Source of the DNA: Spirochaetales bacterium
GTDB lineage: Bacteria > Spirochaetota > Spirochaetia > DSM-27196 > SLST01
NCBI GenBank assembly: GCA_030642995.1
Contig: DAOWMR010000166.1
Span: 1 to 6,348, forward strand
DNA: 6,348 nucleotides
Direction of reading: 5' to 3'
Shown: piece by piece, positions 5,816 through 6,348 of the stretch
Numbering within the stretch: the stretch's first letter is position 1
Layout: the number at the start of each line of letters is the position of its first letter
The notes under the pieces: model-generated
Told to the model about the DNA's origin: nothing
Seen by the model: only the letters and a program-made list of their open reading frames with translations
The model's database searches: none
Position numbers and translations under genes: made by a program

Positions 5816-6348
5816 GTGCATATCACGGTAAGTAGCAGAATCGTTGCGCTATTGCACGTGGTTGTTCTGGTATCGCTGTCGTGTGTCACCTCGGAATCAC
5901 ATAGGCTTGAACCACAAGTAATCGACACCACAGACAGTCCGGGGCATTCCGCAGGTGTTCTCGCGGTTGATGTTACGGACGACGGCAAGTACATCGTGAC
6001 GGCGAACGCACAGGGCATTGCGATTCTCTGGGATGCTAGAACCGCGGATGAACTACGGAGGTTTCACGCCGGCGGCTCGATAGTCTCCATCGCCGTCTCA
6101 AACCGGGGTTTTTTCGTGACCGCATCCGACGAAGGGGTGATCTTCTGGGACATGGAATCGGGAGACAGCATTCGCACACTGACTCTTGGGCATCAGATGC
6201 CGACCAGCGTTGCGTTATCAACGGACGAAACGGAATTAGTCGTGGGCTGGACTGACGGAACCGCTCGCGTCCATGGCCGCAGAAGATTCAGAGAAGTCGC
6301 GGTTCTTCATGCGTCCGACGGAGGAGTGCAGGACGTGGCATTCTCACC
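5816..6348 (+). CDS. Secreted WD40-repeat beta-propeller protein, probable lipoprotein (N-terminal part)
   Basis: The frame runs from a GTG at 5816 to the window end (177 codons seen), with the last in-frame stop upstream at 5744-5746. GTG is chosen because six G at 5801-5806 can act as ribosome site and because it gives a signal peptide: a basic start (SSR), a hydrophobic core (IVALLHVVVLV) and SLSC with C23 as a possible lipidated cysteine. The box has Ser rather than Leu at -3, so lipidation is uncertain, but export is likely. Mature protein then shows WD40 blades: GH at 43-44 to LWD at 71-73, a second ending in FWD at 110-112, a third beginning GHQMPTSVA that lacks the WD pair (ARVHG), and the start of a fourth (GGVQDVAFS). 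WD40 propellers are scaffolds for protein contacts; the partner is unknown. It is transcribed divergently from nqr and need not be related to it. No ATG start would preserve the signal peptide. Confidence 0.82.
   Translation, partial: MHITVSSRIVALLHVVVLVSLSCVTSESHRLEPQVIDTTDSPGHSAGVLAVDVTDDGKYIVTANAQGIAILWDARTADELRRFHAGGSIVSIAVSNRGFFVTASDEGVIFWDMESGDSIRTLTLGHQMPTSVALSTDETELVVGWTDGTARVHGRRRFREVAVLHASDGGVQDVAFS

Overview
This looks like bacterial chromosomal DNA, fairly GC-rich by eye. It is built around one tight minus-strand operon for a membrane respiratory complex of the Na+-translocating NADH:quinone oxidoreductase (NQR)/RNF superfamily. The phylum cannot be read from the sequence. An Nqr-type complex and an apparent lipoprotein signal peptide on a WD40 protein suggest a cell with a Gram-negative type of envelope, but this is inference.

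Layout, left to right. (1) Positions 1-727, plus strand: the 3' part of a group II intron. It has the C-terminal half of its reverse transcriptase/maturase (YADD at 50-61, stop at 644-646), a foldable catalytic domain V (658-687) and a domain VI with a bulged branch-point A at 721. The predicted 3' splice site is after 727. (2) Positions 768-5204, minus strand: six genes read right to left: nqrB (GTG start at 5204), nqrC, nqrD, nqrE, nqrF and a 155-residue soluble protein of unknown function. The B/C, C/D and D/E junctions are all 4-bp ATGA overlaps, E/F is separated by 7 bp and F/unknown by 29 bp. (3) Positions 5205-5815: a divergent intergenic region with no convincing gene. (4) Positions 5816-6348, plus strand: the start of a secreted, probably lipid-anchored WD40 beta-propeller protein that runs off the window.

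How the genes work together: NqrF takes electrons from NADH through FAD and a [2Fe-2S] cluster. The NqrD/NqrE pair carries the four cysteines that hold the intramembrane iron site. NqrC and NqrB carry covalent-FMN threonine motifs. Together they would move electrons to quinone or another acceptor and export Na+. Two points merit attention. No nqrA lies next to nqrB, although nqrA is the usual first gene. The B subunit is also short (320 aa) and resembles RnfD in length and in several motifs, while the electron-input subunit is clearly NqrF rather than RnfB/RnfC. I see no phage, CRISPR, defence or toxin locus, and no strong evidence of a wholly new system. The most open question is the unknown last gene of the operon.
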